Assembly: GCF_000143415.4 (NCBI RefSeq)
Contig: NW_003314408.1
Span: forward strand, 108,768 to 172,767
DNA length: 64,000 nt
Direction of reading: 5' to 3'
From: Selaginella moellendorffii
Lineage: Eukaryota > Streptophyta > Lycopodiopsida > Selaginellales > Selaginellaceae
The position numbers were made by a program, and so were the translations under genes. Below the pieces are notes generated by a model. That model did not search any database. It saw only the letters and a program-made list of their open reading frames with translations, and was not told the origin of the DNA. The first letter of the stretch is position 1. Each line of letters begins with the position of its first letter. Below, one piece after another: positions 33,460 to 44,944 of the stretch.

Positions 33460-35700
33460 TAGATATATTTGTTGTCCTATATATTGATAATGTTTTAATC
33501 TTCAATGAAATATTGGAGGAAACACTTAAGGTAGTATTTCAGAAGTTATTAAAAAAACAAACTATATACTAAGAAGAATAAATGTGCATTTGGTAAATTG
33601 TATATAATTGGTATTGGTGTAATTGAGGTGGATCTAAAAAAGGTGGAAGAGATGAAGTCTTGGGAAGTCCTGACCACTATATCAAATGTTTGTTCTCTCA
33701 ATTTGGCAAGATACTATCAAAAGTTTATTTGCAATTTTTGCAAGTATTGTTTTTCTGTTGATTAAGTTAATAAAGGGTAGTATAACGTTTTATTAGACAT
33801 CAGCTTATTAGCGTGCTTTTGTACAATTGAAGGAGATCTTGACCATGGTTCATATTCTCATGATCCCAGATCTTGATTAACCCTTTGAAGTGCATTGTGA
33901 TGCATTTGACTATGCTATAGATGCCATGTTATAGCAAGATTGTGACAATGCAATTAGTATTACACTAAAGTGATGTGATTATCCTATTATATTTTACTTT
34001 AAAAAATTGGATGAAACTCAATGAAAATGGCTTATGCATGAGAAAAAAATGCTTATTGTAGTGTTGGCATTGGAACATTGAAGACACTATTTGGATGGAT
34101 ATACTAAATTTTATAGGGATAGTAACACATTGAGCTACTTTGCAACTCAAACAATACTTATGTAAAAGTAAGTTTGTTGGCAAGAGAAGCTCATTAAATT
34201 TGATATTGAAATCATCTATAAACCTGATAAAGATAATATTATTCAGTCATTAGGCTCAATTTCGGGCAATATTAACAATTAGTTTAGACTAATTGGAGGA
34301 TGTTCAAATTTCATATGGAAGTGATCTATTGGCAAAAGTGATATTGCACTATGTGGAATTGTTGAAGCAAAACCTAAATAGTGATATAACAAATGCTATT
34401 AATCATACTAACACAAAGCTTTACTTCTCAATTAAGGATGAGCTTATATATTATAGGCAAGAAAGATTGTATCTTGAGATTGTTATTTCTAAAGGACATC
34501 ATAATGTTCCAACAGGGGGATATAGCAATAAATAAAAGACTCTTGCTTCATTGAAAAAAGGATTTTTTAGTCTAGTATAAAAGATGATATAGCAGATTAT
34601 GTTCATTATTGCTTTAATTATCAACAGTATAAATGAAGAATTAAGAAATAGGTTGGGAAGTTGTAATGTATTCTAGCACTAATATGGTCATTTCAGAGTG
34701 TGACACTTGACTTTGTCACTTGCTTGTTAAAGTTTAAAGGTTATGACATTTCGATGGTGGTTATGGATCGATTGTTAAAGATTGCACACTTCATTCTAAC
34801 TATAGAAACAATAAATACAAAGCAAACAACCAAACTTTTTTTCCATGAAGTAGTATTGGTTTGTGGTTTTCTTAAAGAAATGATCTTAGATAGAGATTCA
34901 AGATTTAAGGGAAAGTTTTGGGGCACATTATTCTAATTGTTCAATACCAAGCTGAAATTTAATACAGTTTATCATCCTCAAATGGATGGGTAAACCAAAC
35001 ATGTAAATACTTAGCTTGAGAATTATTTGTGGTACTCTATTGTGATGAACCAATATGATTGGGTTAAGCATTTGGACACAATAGAAATATGTTATAACAA
35101 CATATTTCACAACACTATTGGTTATTTTCCATGAGAGATATTGCAAGGGAATGTTCGTGGGGTTCGTCAACAGATTATTGTATCAAAACTAATGTCCAAA
35201 ATGTTGGTCCTAGCCATTGAAACTTATGTAGAGTAGTTATACTAAGGCAACTAAGGTGATAGGTAAAGCTTATGATAGGTATTGACATAATAAAGATTAG
35301 TACTATCATATGGGAAACTAAGTTTGGTTATCCTCGTAAAACTTGAATGCTAAGGGATCTTTGTCCCAAAAGTTATTACCAAAATATATTGGTCTCTATT
35401 GGGTGTTAAAGTAGGTTAGTGATATATTCTATCAATTGGATCTTCCTTCAATATTCTTAATGTATTTCATGTTAATTTATTAGTCTTGTACACTATGGAT
35501 GTTGCATGCCAAGGGGAGATTTGTCTGCAGTCAAATGTATGAAGTTGAAAGCATTTTGTCATGTTGTCAAAAATTTAGTGGTCACACCAAAGAATATTTA
35601 GTTAAATGGAAAGTTTACCCATCTTGTGAATTAATATAGGAACCTCTTAATAATTTTACACATGTCCGTAAGCTTGTCATAGAGTATGAGAATTGTACTA
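33460..35700 (+). mobile_element. Decayed Ty3/gypsy chromovirus (RT end, RNase H, integrase, chromodomain)
   Basis: In order on the plus strand: a reverse-transcriptase end (YIDNVLIFN at about 33483-33509, corresponding to the YIDD motif, then a YYQKFICNF-like segment near 33715), an RNase H block (KKLDETQ, MLIVVLALEH, RHYLDGY at about 33990-34110), an integrase core (TLDFVTCLLKFKGYD, VVMDRLLKIAHFI, ILDRDSRFKGKFW at 34699-34930) and a chromodomain-like end (EYLVKWKVYPSCEL at about 35592-35633, then a stop where Trp is expected). Many in-frame stops and frameshifts occur and the third catalytic acid of integrase is not conserved, so the copy is dead. The RT-RNH-INT-chromodomain order assigns it to chromovirus-type gypsy elements. 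Gag and protease were not identified. Confidence 0.85.
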
Positions 35701-38637
35701 AAAAATAACATTTATAACAAATCAATAAAGTAATACACTTTAATCCAAAGTTTTTTTTGTTTATTAGTTTTAGGTCAGTTTTGGTAGGTTGACTTTGGCA
35801 CATGGGTTCAATTCACAACCATGAGGATAATTATTATAGATTGATCACAAGCCCCTACCTCTCTTTCGTTGACCCATTTTTGAAAAAGGGGCATAGTCAT
35901 ATCTACTAATTTATCATAGTTATTTAAATCTTCCCAATGGGGTTAATTTATTCTCAGGGGAGTTGGGTCTCTAACTCTCTCTTTATATCCCTGTAAATAG
36001 GGCTGTATCATTCTTTTGTATACCAAATATACCCTAAGTAGCAAAGGTGGATAATTTTGTTAGTCATTTCTTTATCAATGATGATTGGAGAGTGTTTGAG
36101 TTTTAGCGTCTTTGGATAGAGAAAATGTACTTTTCCCACTCATTTAAGTCGGTGTATTTCTCACAAAGTGTACTTTCTATTAACTTTTGAAATTGTTTCC
36201 TTAACTGTTGGTTATATTATTGATCTTCCCTAAAGGGGAAGAGTGTCTTAAATATAACTTCAAGTATCAAAAGATATTTATCGGTTAGTCTTTATGGACA
36301 CTCTCTTCTTACTCCCATAATTGCGGGAGATTAATACTCCTTTATGTTTCCCTTTATAATCTCTACCTAAGCTAGTTGAAAAAAAAACCAAAAAAATAAA
36401 TGACCATAAAGACAGACTTTCTAAATATTATTAGTCAAGCATACTTAATTAGGCAGACTTTCTAAATATTATTAGTCAAGCATACTTAACCTAATTAGAG
36501 AAATTTGTTTTCTAACTTGCAATTGCTAGTGTTGTGAGTGCTTGGAATATGGAAAGGGAATATAGAAATGTGTATATCAATTAACCCAAAAACCCTAATT
36601 TATATACAGGAGCGAGTGGTCTGGATTGAAACCAATCTGACGGCTACCAAAATCCCACCACGTTAATATTAGTATATGGCATTGTAATTGTACACTTGGC
36701 CCTCAGAGTGTTAAAAACCCCTATTGTTATGTGATAATTTACTATATCCACTAAATGCTAACCATGGCATTATCTGCAATAACTACAACATCTTCTATAA
36801 CACCAACACTTCACTAGTCCACCAAATCTTCACAAATTACTTAGGTAGCCTTTCAAACTTTGGAAGTAGTTCTTCTCAACACATAGGAGCTCTCTAGCTT
36901 GCAACACACAACAAAGTTCTAGCTTTTGTTGTGAGACCACTATTGCCCTCCTTCACTCTACTATATGATATCTGCCTCTAGAGGGCAACATAACTAGCTT
37001 CATTAGCATCCTTGGACTTTTTTAGGATGCTCTCCACCCAACTACACCAAGTGGCTCCCAACATCACCACCAACTTGTAGTGAATTCTTTTCTCTTTCTT
37101 TCTTTTGTGTTTTTTCCTTGTCTTTGCTTTTACCTCTTTTCTTTTCTTATAATCCCATGATAGAGCAAGTAGAAGCATGGATTTTCAATTCGAGGTTGCA
37201 TCAACCCCTCTTACCTAGAAGCTTGAGCATTTCCCAGTTTATTTCTCAAGGTTCACTACATTAGTGCATTCCACATATTACCACCACCATTCTCCATCAC
37301 TCACAGTCATCATCCATTCATCCCTTTACTTACATCAACACTGTTTCTTACTCACTACAATTTCACTTTCCAACCACTTTTCTCACCATTTGCACATGAA
37401 TTTGGGGACCTTGTTTAGCATCAACAAATGCAGCAAACTAACCAAGAAGCAGCCAAATATAATATGCCAAACTCAAGATATAAAGCTGACCATCTTAATT
37501 CAGTGGATTTGAGAAAATCCAAGACACTTGATTTTCAGCTGATTCTCAAAGGTCAGTTGAACCTAATGCACATAGGAGACCATACACTATTATGGGCAGA
37601 TGTTTATTCCCCTTCCCGATTAGCTCCTTCAGCACAAACAATTATCCATACAGACTCTGATAAAGACTGAGCTTTTTCTTCTCCCACAATAAGCACATAA
37701 GCTGCAGACCACTTCAACAATGATCAGAGGCTCCCAAATCTCTTCCACTACCACTACATCACAATTAGCTATCACATTTACTCACAATCCATTCATTCAG
37801 TTGCCATCTTTCATTGCTCTACAATTACCATTCTTGGGCAACACATTTACTCTTCCTTTGGACTGAGTTTAACCAGGCAACTGTTGAGGAACTTTCCAGA
37901 GGTGAAGAGACCTTAAGGTGGAATTCTAGGTAAGTAATTGTCCTCATTTTGGTTTCATATTTCTTTCTTATTCCCTTTCTCTTTTTTGCTTTGTTTCCCA
38001 CTTTTCTCTACTTCACTTTGGGTAAGTTCCTAATTCAAATCTTCCCCTTTTGTGGTTTTTGATTCTGGAACTTTTCATTTCTCACAAGCCACTCTCCAGC
38101 ATGTGAATGACCAATTGCAGAAGAAGATGCAAGAAATTCAACATCAAGCAATTGAAACATTTATTGTCTAGCAAGGTTGGCTAGTGGATGTGTTGGGAGG
38201 AAGAGGCTCTCTTATATGGGAGAAACACAATTTAGAAGCTCTTTCATAGATAAAGAATATTTGAAAATCTTGCTATGCATATCCTTAATAAGTGACAAAG
38301 GATTGTGCCAGAGCACAAGAAACCCACGACTACCCCAACATGATGCACTATGTCAACACTGTTGTGAGAAAAAGTAAAAAGGAAACACACGAAAAAGCAA
38401 GTAGAAGGACTTGCTGTCACCAATACTTCCCCCCGGGCTCTCAAAACACTGAGGTAGTTACACATTCTGTTACCACCACTTTGTATTTTCACCATGTAAA
38501 TATTTACATGGTCTCTTCGCAATATGGCTTCGGAAGGGTAGTAAATCCTCACATTCGTGTTCTTGATGATCCTGGCACTAGTGACTTAACTACGAGGCTC
38601 TACGCTTTGCTTTTTTCTTGCCCCAGCTTCATTAATC
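35701..38637. other. AT-rich DNA, probable retroelement remains
   Basis: This stretch follows the chromodomain. A purine run (TTGAAAAAGGGGCATAG) near 35879 could be a polypurine tract, and the sequence after it (CTGTAAATAGGGCTGTATCA near 35990) is LTR-like, but no matching second LTR was found. A 41-bp tandem duplication lies at 36413-36491. The plus-strand frame 38292-38717 is protein-like at its end (see that entry). Otherwise nothing is recognised. Confidence 0.5.
36413..36491. repeat. 41-bp tandem duplication
   Basis: CAGACTTTCTAAATATTATT and the following TAGTCAAGCATACTTAA are repeated back to back, at 36413 and 36454, with nearly perfect identity. This implies a recent slippage or duplication inside old repeat DNA. 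Confidence 0.85.
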
Positions 38638-38717
38638 CGAGCAAGCACCTTATTGCAAACTTTGATCAAGGAATGGTTGCTCTTCGTTCACTGACTAATG
38701 GAAAGGTTCTCAGATGA
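38292..38717 (+). other. Protein-like open frame of unknown status
   Basis: A 141-codon frame whose last 65 residues look non-random ([49 protein letters not shown]). It could be the terminal exon of a captured or truncated gene; I cannot name the family. Its final 80 bp coincide with the duplicated CofE-like 3' sequence, so part of the frame may be chance. Confidence 0.25.
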
Positions 38718-38827
38718 GCAGTCAGACCAATAAAACTAGAACATCAAGACTATAAGGAGCTTCACAACGTCCTCGTTGTCATAGCTGCTGAAGCATGGCT
38801 CTCACTTTGGCTCGAATATCATCCGGC
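38638..38827. repeat. Right copy of the flanking duplication
   Basis: Diverged copy of 26529-26761. GCACCTTATTGCAAACTTTGATCAAG matches CofE-like exon 15 (21 of 27 aligned bases, several differences being C-to-T or G-to-A), followed by 27 identical bases of intron 15 and GATGAGCAG of exon 16. It then runs into the intact SFSWAP 3' end on the minus strand. The CofE-like reading frame is not preserved. Confidence 0.75.
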
Positions 38828-40853
38828 ACTTCTCCCTCGACCCCCTGGCCATTTGTGTGATGGTGCTTCCTCTTTCGCTCGTGTCCATTTTCAACCTTGT
38901 CATCCCGCAGCCTCCTCCGCTCGTCTTTCTCACTGGACTTCTCAGAGCTATTGTCCCCCGCGCCGCCACCTTCTCTCACAAGCATCTTCGCTCTCTTCAA
39001 CCTCTCGGCCTTTATATCCGCCTTGATCTCCTCCTCCGTCCTGCTCGTGGCCTCCGCGACAGCTTTCCTTGGCTTCTGGATCCCTCGGGTTGCTGCCAGG
39101 ACTGCCGCTAGAGCATCATCGTAGCTCATCCCAGACTGCTGTTGCTGGTTCCAATCGATACCTCTGCTGCTCGACTCGATGTCCTTGACAAACTCGTCCT
39201 CACTGGAAACCACTGGAAGACCGCCCCGTGCCCCGTGAGGTGCTGTCTTGGTCTCATCCCTTGGGGGAGGAACATCAAACCGAGTGCTTCTCCGTCTTTG
39301 CCGGCTATTTACTTCCTGGGAGGAAGAACTCGAGCTCGCCTTGAGGTTCGCCGGTGGCTTGGACGCTTGTCTATGCTTGCTTAAACTCGATCGCCGTCTC
39401 GAGGTAGCCTGTGATCACAAGAGAGTAAGAGAGTAGAACTTCACTGGACTGGAAAGAACGAGAAGGAAACAAAGAGAGAAAGCTACCTGGTCAGCGTTTT
39501 GCAGCATTCTCAAGTAGTAAGGATGATACTCGTGCCATGGATGGAGAAAGTGGAAGCGCTCGTCTGACTTATCCTTGTCCCGGACAACGTCCTCGAAGTC
39601 CTTCCCGTTCCTGGTGATGAACTCCACCATCTTGTCGATGACCGTCTTGATGTATGGAGGTGGTTCCTTGATAGTTCTGATCTCCACTGTCGGTGGCAAG
39701 CTCAAGCTCTTGTCATTCTCTTCGTCGTTCTCTCCGTAGACTTCGCCCAGCAATCTCAGTCCTTCTGCTGGTTTCGTGATGGAAGCGCTGCCAAGCCGTG
39801 ACGGCGGTGGGGGCAGCGGCGGTGGAAAAGATCTGAGCATCGCTCCTGTCACCTCCGGGTGATCCACCAGGTACCGGAAGTAAGGATGGAGAACGTGATC
39901 CGATAGCAAGAATCCAAACTTTGGATTGCCTGCCTGCTTTACTTTGAGGATAACTTCGGCCTGTCCACCACGCTCGCTGACAAACTTGGCAGTCCCGCTG
40001 ATGATCTGGTGTATCTTCTGGGACCTAGGCTGGAAACACAATCCACAAGATGCACAAGTTAGAAAGCTTCAGAAAAGAAAGAATCAAGGAAGTAGACTTC
40101 TAGCTTGGAAATTTTAGATAAGCTGTTCTACCCATTACCAGCACGCATCCCCTCGCAATCACACACCTGTGTGTGCCATCAGTTTGCCAATTCAAAGCCA
40201 TTAATTCTCCACCATACCAGCACAGCGCCAGCAATCTTCCATGCTAAAAACCACTGCAACTCGAGAGAACGGCTTAGACGAGAAAAAAGAGTGCTTTTGA
40301 TTCTCATGCGCCCGTGGGGAGTTTCTACTTACAAGGTGTGGCTGCAAATGGTCCGGGACGGGAAAGCCAGGAACAAAGAGCGCCTCCTCTTGGTCGGGTG
40401 GCGGCGGTGGAGAGTGCTTCTCTTTCTCTTTTTCGCTGTCTTTCTCTTTGGGATAGTCGAAGGGGACGCTGGTGTAGCGGCCAGAGGTGGAAGCCGTGGC
40501 TCCATCGTTCCCAGCTTTATCTACAAGCAAGTAAATAAATCCGAGTCACACACAACGAAGAAAACCACACGCTTACCTCTTTCAAGCTCGCGACTAGCCT
40601 CGTGGAAATCCCTATACCGCTCGTAATCGAGCTCCTCCTGCGAAATTCCTTCGTCCGCGGGGCTGGAGTGGCGGTGCCGGCGCTGGAAAACACTGGCGTC
40701 GTGGATCAAGTGGCGGACATCGTAGCGATCCATGAGAACGTCGGCATCCTCGCTCCAGGGGACCAGCGCCTCGTCCGAGGCGACGAATGCAGCTGCGGGA
40801 TCGTCGTCGAAGAGCCTCGTGTGGACGCCAGTCACCACCAGATCGATTTCCAT
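38779..40853 (-). CDS. SFSWAP: SFSWAP-like splicing regulator (two SURP domains)
   Basis: Four exons (40853-40577, 40520-40333, 40029-39487, 39408-38779) encode 545 residues. The N terminus (MEIDLVVTGVHTRLFDDDPA, then LVPWSEDADVLMDRYDVRHL) fits the DRY-EERY domain of suppressor-of-white-apricot proteins. Two SURP modules follow: KIHQIISGTAKFVSERGGQA...HPYFRYLVDHPE (about 160-213) and YIKTVIDKMVEFITRNGKDF...YHPYYLRML (about 281-331). The C terminus is Ser/Arg- and Lys/Glu-rich and ends PDDIRAKVRAMLQQL. Family members are nuclear alternative-splicing regulators that bind spliceosome components through SURP. I start at the ATG at 40853. The telo-box-like AAACCCTAA lies just upstream (40894-40902). 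Its 3' end was duplicated to 26724-26761 (see findings). Confidence 0.92.
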
Positions 40854-41116
40854 GGCCGCGCGCTCTCGCAAACCCTGGAGACGCGATTTTGAGAAACCCT
40901 AACCAAGTGTGCTATCGCCGTGATTCGAACCCCAGACCCCTTGGAAAATTTTACAAATTTTCATCATTTTTTTTTTTTTTTTGCGTTCTTGTACAGAAAA
41001 TTCACAATTATCTCCATTTTTTTTGCGTTCTCCCACTAACAAAACCAGAACTTTGCCCCTGTACAAACGAAGAAAATAGAAAACTAGGCTACAACTCAAG
41101 ATCACATCTATCAAGT
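40854..41116. other. Short intergenic with tRNA-like B-box and poly-T
   Basis: Between SFSWAP and NLP lies TGATTCGAACCCCAGACCCC (40921-40940), whose complement contains the RNA-polymerase-III B-box-like GGTTCGAATC. It is followed by a T17 run (40966-40984). The flanking bases do not fold into a tRNA T-arm, so this is at best a SINE or tRNA remnant. Confidence 0.4.
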
Positions 41117-44100
41117 TCACGAATTGACACTGCAGAAGCTGGGCGAAATCGGCGATCCGGCGTTTGGATTGCTCACAGGCTGGACGACGAGCTTGATCAC
41201 CCGCGAGCCGCTAAAACGCATCACGTCCAAGCACTCCTCCAAGTCGGCGTCGCCATTGAGCACCACCCATTCCGCATCGTCGTCCATGTACTTGAGCGTG
41301 AAACCTTCCTTGTCCAGCTTGAATCGCCATGCCACCTCGCCCTTGAGCGTGCCGAATCCAAACTCCGTCCCCATCTTGAATCGAATCGTGTCTTCTCGCA
41401 GTGTTGCCTTGACCGTGATCGCCCGCTCCTCGAAACAGTTGGTTCCCTCCTTGGAGCATAGAACTCGGTTCGACAGCGCTGGCCAGTCGATGTAGCTCGC
41501 CTGGTTTTGGTGATAGAAACTTTGATGTTCTTGAGTTCCTGGTGGTGGTGGTGGTGGCGGTGGTAGTGGTGGTGAAGAGGATTGCTTTCTCGCTATCAAG
41601 CGCTCGGGAGATAGTTTCTGTTGATCCAGGACCGAGAGAGCTGCGTGGCTTCCGTGAACCCGGGGCTCGATCTTGATCGCCGGTAGCATGTTCACTCTCG
41701 GTTCGGTGGTGTGAATCTCCGGAGTTTCGTTTGGAGAAGTAGCAGTGCCACCGCCGTCTGGGAAAACGTTGAGACCTTCTTTTCCTGCTGGAGTCTCGGC
41801 TTTTAAGCTAGCTTCGGATGAACTCTTGCTCGTTGATGGACCTGTAAGAGCGAAGTCTAGAGAAAAAATGCAAGGAAAAATATGACTTTGCAAGACCTGA
41901 ATTGCTCTTCTTGGATGTGATCGCAGCTGTAGCAGCAGCAGCCGACGCGATCTCTCCGGTCAGTATGTCAAGCTTCACTTTCCTGTCTGCGCCCTCCACC
42001 GAGTTTATAACTCCTTGCAGCTTCATGAGCGATCGATTCACCTTGTTTATCTTTCGAGACGGCCACCGCGAGATCCCATACTGTCGACATATCCGTTTCA
42101 ATGTCGTCGGACACACTGGAGACGAAAAAGAAAAACGGTTTTTGAAGTTAGAGAACTCTTCTCTTTGCTAGGAAATCTAACGAAAAACTATCCAAGTTTT
42201 ACCAACCTCCAATGTTCCTAGCAGCATCCCTCAAGCTCCCAGCGAAGTGCTGCTGGAGAACATCCAAAGGCACCGTTTTCTCGTTGGTGGCACGCTTCTT
42301 CTCTCCCGCTTTTTTCTTGGCAGCGCCGGAGCCATCGCCTTGAATCGAGCAAGCACTCCAGTACGAGCTCTGATCATCTCCACATAACTTCTTCCTCTTG
42401 GCCGTAGCTTTCGTCGTGGTCGTGGTGGCGGTGGTGGTGGCACTCAATCCACTGTTGTCGAACACAACACCCGACATCTCCTCGTCACCACTGTGAAGCT
42501 CCACGATTCGAGGAGAGCTAACCACACTCCGCTGCTCCAAAACTTCTCTGCTAGAAACCATCCTCAAGCTCTGGCAAGCCTGCTGCATGGTGACCGAGAG
42601 AGCGTCCAGGAGTTTGCACTGCTCGACCTCTTCCGTGCATTCGAGCGGGAGAACAAACTCCAGGACGTAGTCGTCGCTGCCAGTGAGCCGGCTCCTCAGC
42701 CGGATCGCCACCGCGGCCCCGAGCTTGAAGTAGCGAGCGTAATTCACGAGTGGATACTCGGCGATGGAGTAGCTCTTGACGTCTCTCGTGAAGCTCGGCT
42801 GGTTCGTGGTGGAGGCTTTCCCAGCGACGCCTTGCCCGGCTTCCAGCTTCTGCTGCGAGCAGGCCCGGTGGAATCCCTCGAGCGACGAGTCCCTTACGTG
42901 AAACGGTGCGTGGCTCGCGAGCAAGCACGGAAGGTTTTTATTCCCGGAGCTCTTGCCGGAGGACTGGAAGCATGGAATCCATGTCTGTGCTAGTGGAAGT
43001 TGATGGTACTCACACACTGCTAGAAGAACTCCGGAGATCTCCTCGAACACAGCCTCTCGCCCAGCTTTTGGCACCTAAAGTTTGTGAGAATGTGTTTAGA
43101 GCTGAACGAACCTTAAAGTTGTGTCACGTACCTCCGGTACTCCACATCTGGGCCAACTCGAGAGATTTATGTCCTGAAAAGAAGAAAGTTTGATCAAGCT
43201 AAGAACAAAATGGAAGCTTGGAAGCTAATGAGAAAATGAAGAGACGATATGAGTAAAACGATCAAGAGAAAAGGACTGATCAAGCAAAAAACTTTTTTGA
43301 TCGATGAAACAACCGAAAAAATCTAATCACAAGAAAGAACAAAACTTGCCTCGAGCGCTTTGCAAATCATTCCCATCTCGGACTCATACCCGACCTTCTC
43401 CACATTGGCGACAAGCTCAATCACTGCCAGGCACTCTCTAGTACTGGGCTCGATCACCGGCACAGCCAGAGTTCCCCGCACGTTACACCGCGCGGCGTCT
43501 TGGACTCGCAAGAAATCTTTACAGTCATAAAACTGGACATTGGGACTCCACTCCGGCAGCATACGGCTGTACACCCGGCCGGGCAGCCCGGGCAGCACGT
43601 CACCACCAACTTCACCAATGATACCGCCAGCCACCGGGAAGGCGTACCGCGCGGACAGCGTGCGGTACCGCACGAGGTCCCATTTGGTGGGCTGCACTGC
43701 GTATGGCTGGTCTTGTGTGGTAAGCATGACCCTGCTGTTTCGCATCGTGGGCACCCATACCTGAGCCAGGAATTCTGTTCTCTCACACGAGATTCTCCGC
43801 AAGACGTTGCCCAACAGCTCGGATTTGTGGGGCTTGCGGCCGCGCGCTTTCGATTTCTCGTCCTCCCCCTCCTCCGCCGCCACGCCCTCCCATTGATCCG
43901 GCGATGACGCGGCGGTATCCTCTGGTGGTGGCTCCGAAAGGAGGAGATCTTCCAAGAGAGAGGAGAAGCTGCCCGACTGAAATGGAGGCGATGTGAGGAA
44001 ATTGGTCGCCCAATCCGCGGCGGGTGGAATTGAATTGGGGAATCCAGGATCATCCATGAAGCAATCTCCTCCTCCTCCTCCACCTCCTCCTTCTCCTGGC

Positions 44101-44147
44101 AAGAGCTCGCACACCATCTGGAAAAATCCATCATCTCTCTCAGACAT
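41117..44147 (-). CDS. NLP: NIN-like (RWP-RK + PB1) transcription factor
   Basis: Five exons (44147-43350, 43173-43132, 43074-42207, 42115-41897, 41841-41117) encode 883 residues. Intron 1 has a GC donor (GAG|GCAAGT). The N-terminal half carries the NLP GAF-like conserved region ([69 protein letters not shown]). The RWP-RK DNA-binding domain spans exons 3-4 ([20 protein letters not shown] ... [20 protein letters not shown], Trp587), and a C-terminal PB1 domain lies at about 783-862 ([16 protein letters not shown]). NLPs are nitrate-responsive activators of nitrogen genes. The R in the [13 protein letters not shown] region suggests the calcium-kinase phosphosite region is present, but I did not verify the exact Ser. 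The open frame continues upstream of 44147 without another ATG. Confidence 0.95.
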
Positions 44148-44325
44148 TCCTGGGCACGGTGGGCATTTCTTTGCGGTGGTGGTCGATTTCACCGGGAAAT
44201 CGTGCGGCAATTGGACTCCACCACCGCCACCACCACGACCGAATCTGTGAGAAAAAACGAACAGAAAGAAAAGGAGTGGACAATCTAATCGAATCCGCTA
44301 ACCAAAAATCCTCTGGAACTTTGCC

Positions 44326-44360
<35 letters not shown>

Positions 44361-44944
44361 CACAAAATGGTGGGCGCGAAATCCACCGTTGGCATCCGCC
44401 GCTAGCGACTCATCCAACGGCGGGGGCCACGGCCACGCACACCACGAGTGAATATTCACCACAGCGTGGCGGAGCTTTTCCGAAGACGAGGGAGGCTGTC
44501 CACGTTGACCCCCACCGGTGAATATCCCTCGCATATTCTCCCTCTCTTTGCCCCCTTGCGAAACGCCTGGGCGAATCGAAAACCGAATTCTGGCCGTTGG
44601 ATCGGCCCTCCAACGCGATTGTCTAAGGTTGTCATGACACAATCATGCATGGAGATCGAGCAACACGACAAAAACGGGAATCTTGGAAAAATAAAGACGC
44701 CCCCGGAATCGCCGCTTCCAATACTTGTGGAGAACACGTCTCGCTACGCTAGCTTTAGCAGCGCGCGCGCATTCGTAATGCATTGACCCACCAGAGCCGG
44801 AGTGTCGTACACCGAAGTACCCGAGCATCTTGCCATTCCGAGCATCTTGGCAAAGATTCCGGGAATACCCGGCATATCTCTCGCACATTCCTTTTCTAAC
44901 GGTCATAACGGCCCCGGTTTCTTGCCCTAGTGACACAACCCGAG
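44148..44944. promoter_or_regulatory. Divergent NLP / glycosyltransferase promoter region with (CT)n
   Basis: This 797-bp gap lies between divergent start codons. It holds a pure CT microsatellite at 44331-44360, read as GA toward NLP and typical of leader or core-promoter dinucleotide tracts. No gene is recognised. Confidence 0.5.

Noticed and set aside
40899..40945. Possible tRNA gene on the minus strand
   Set aside because: Only the B-box-like GGTTCGAATC is present; T-stem and acceptor stem do not pair.
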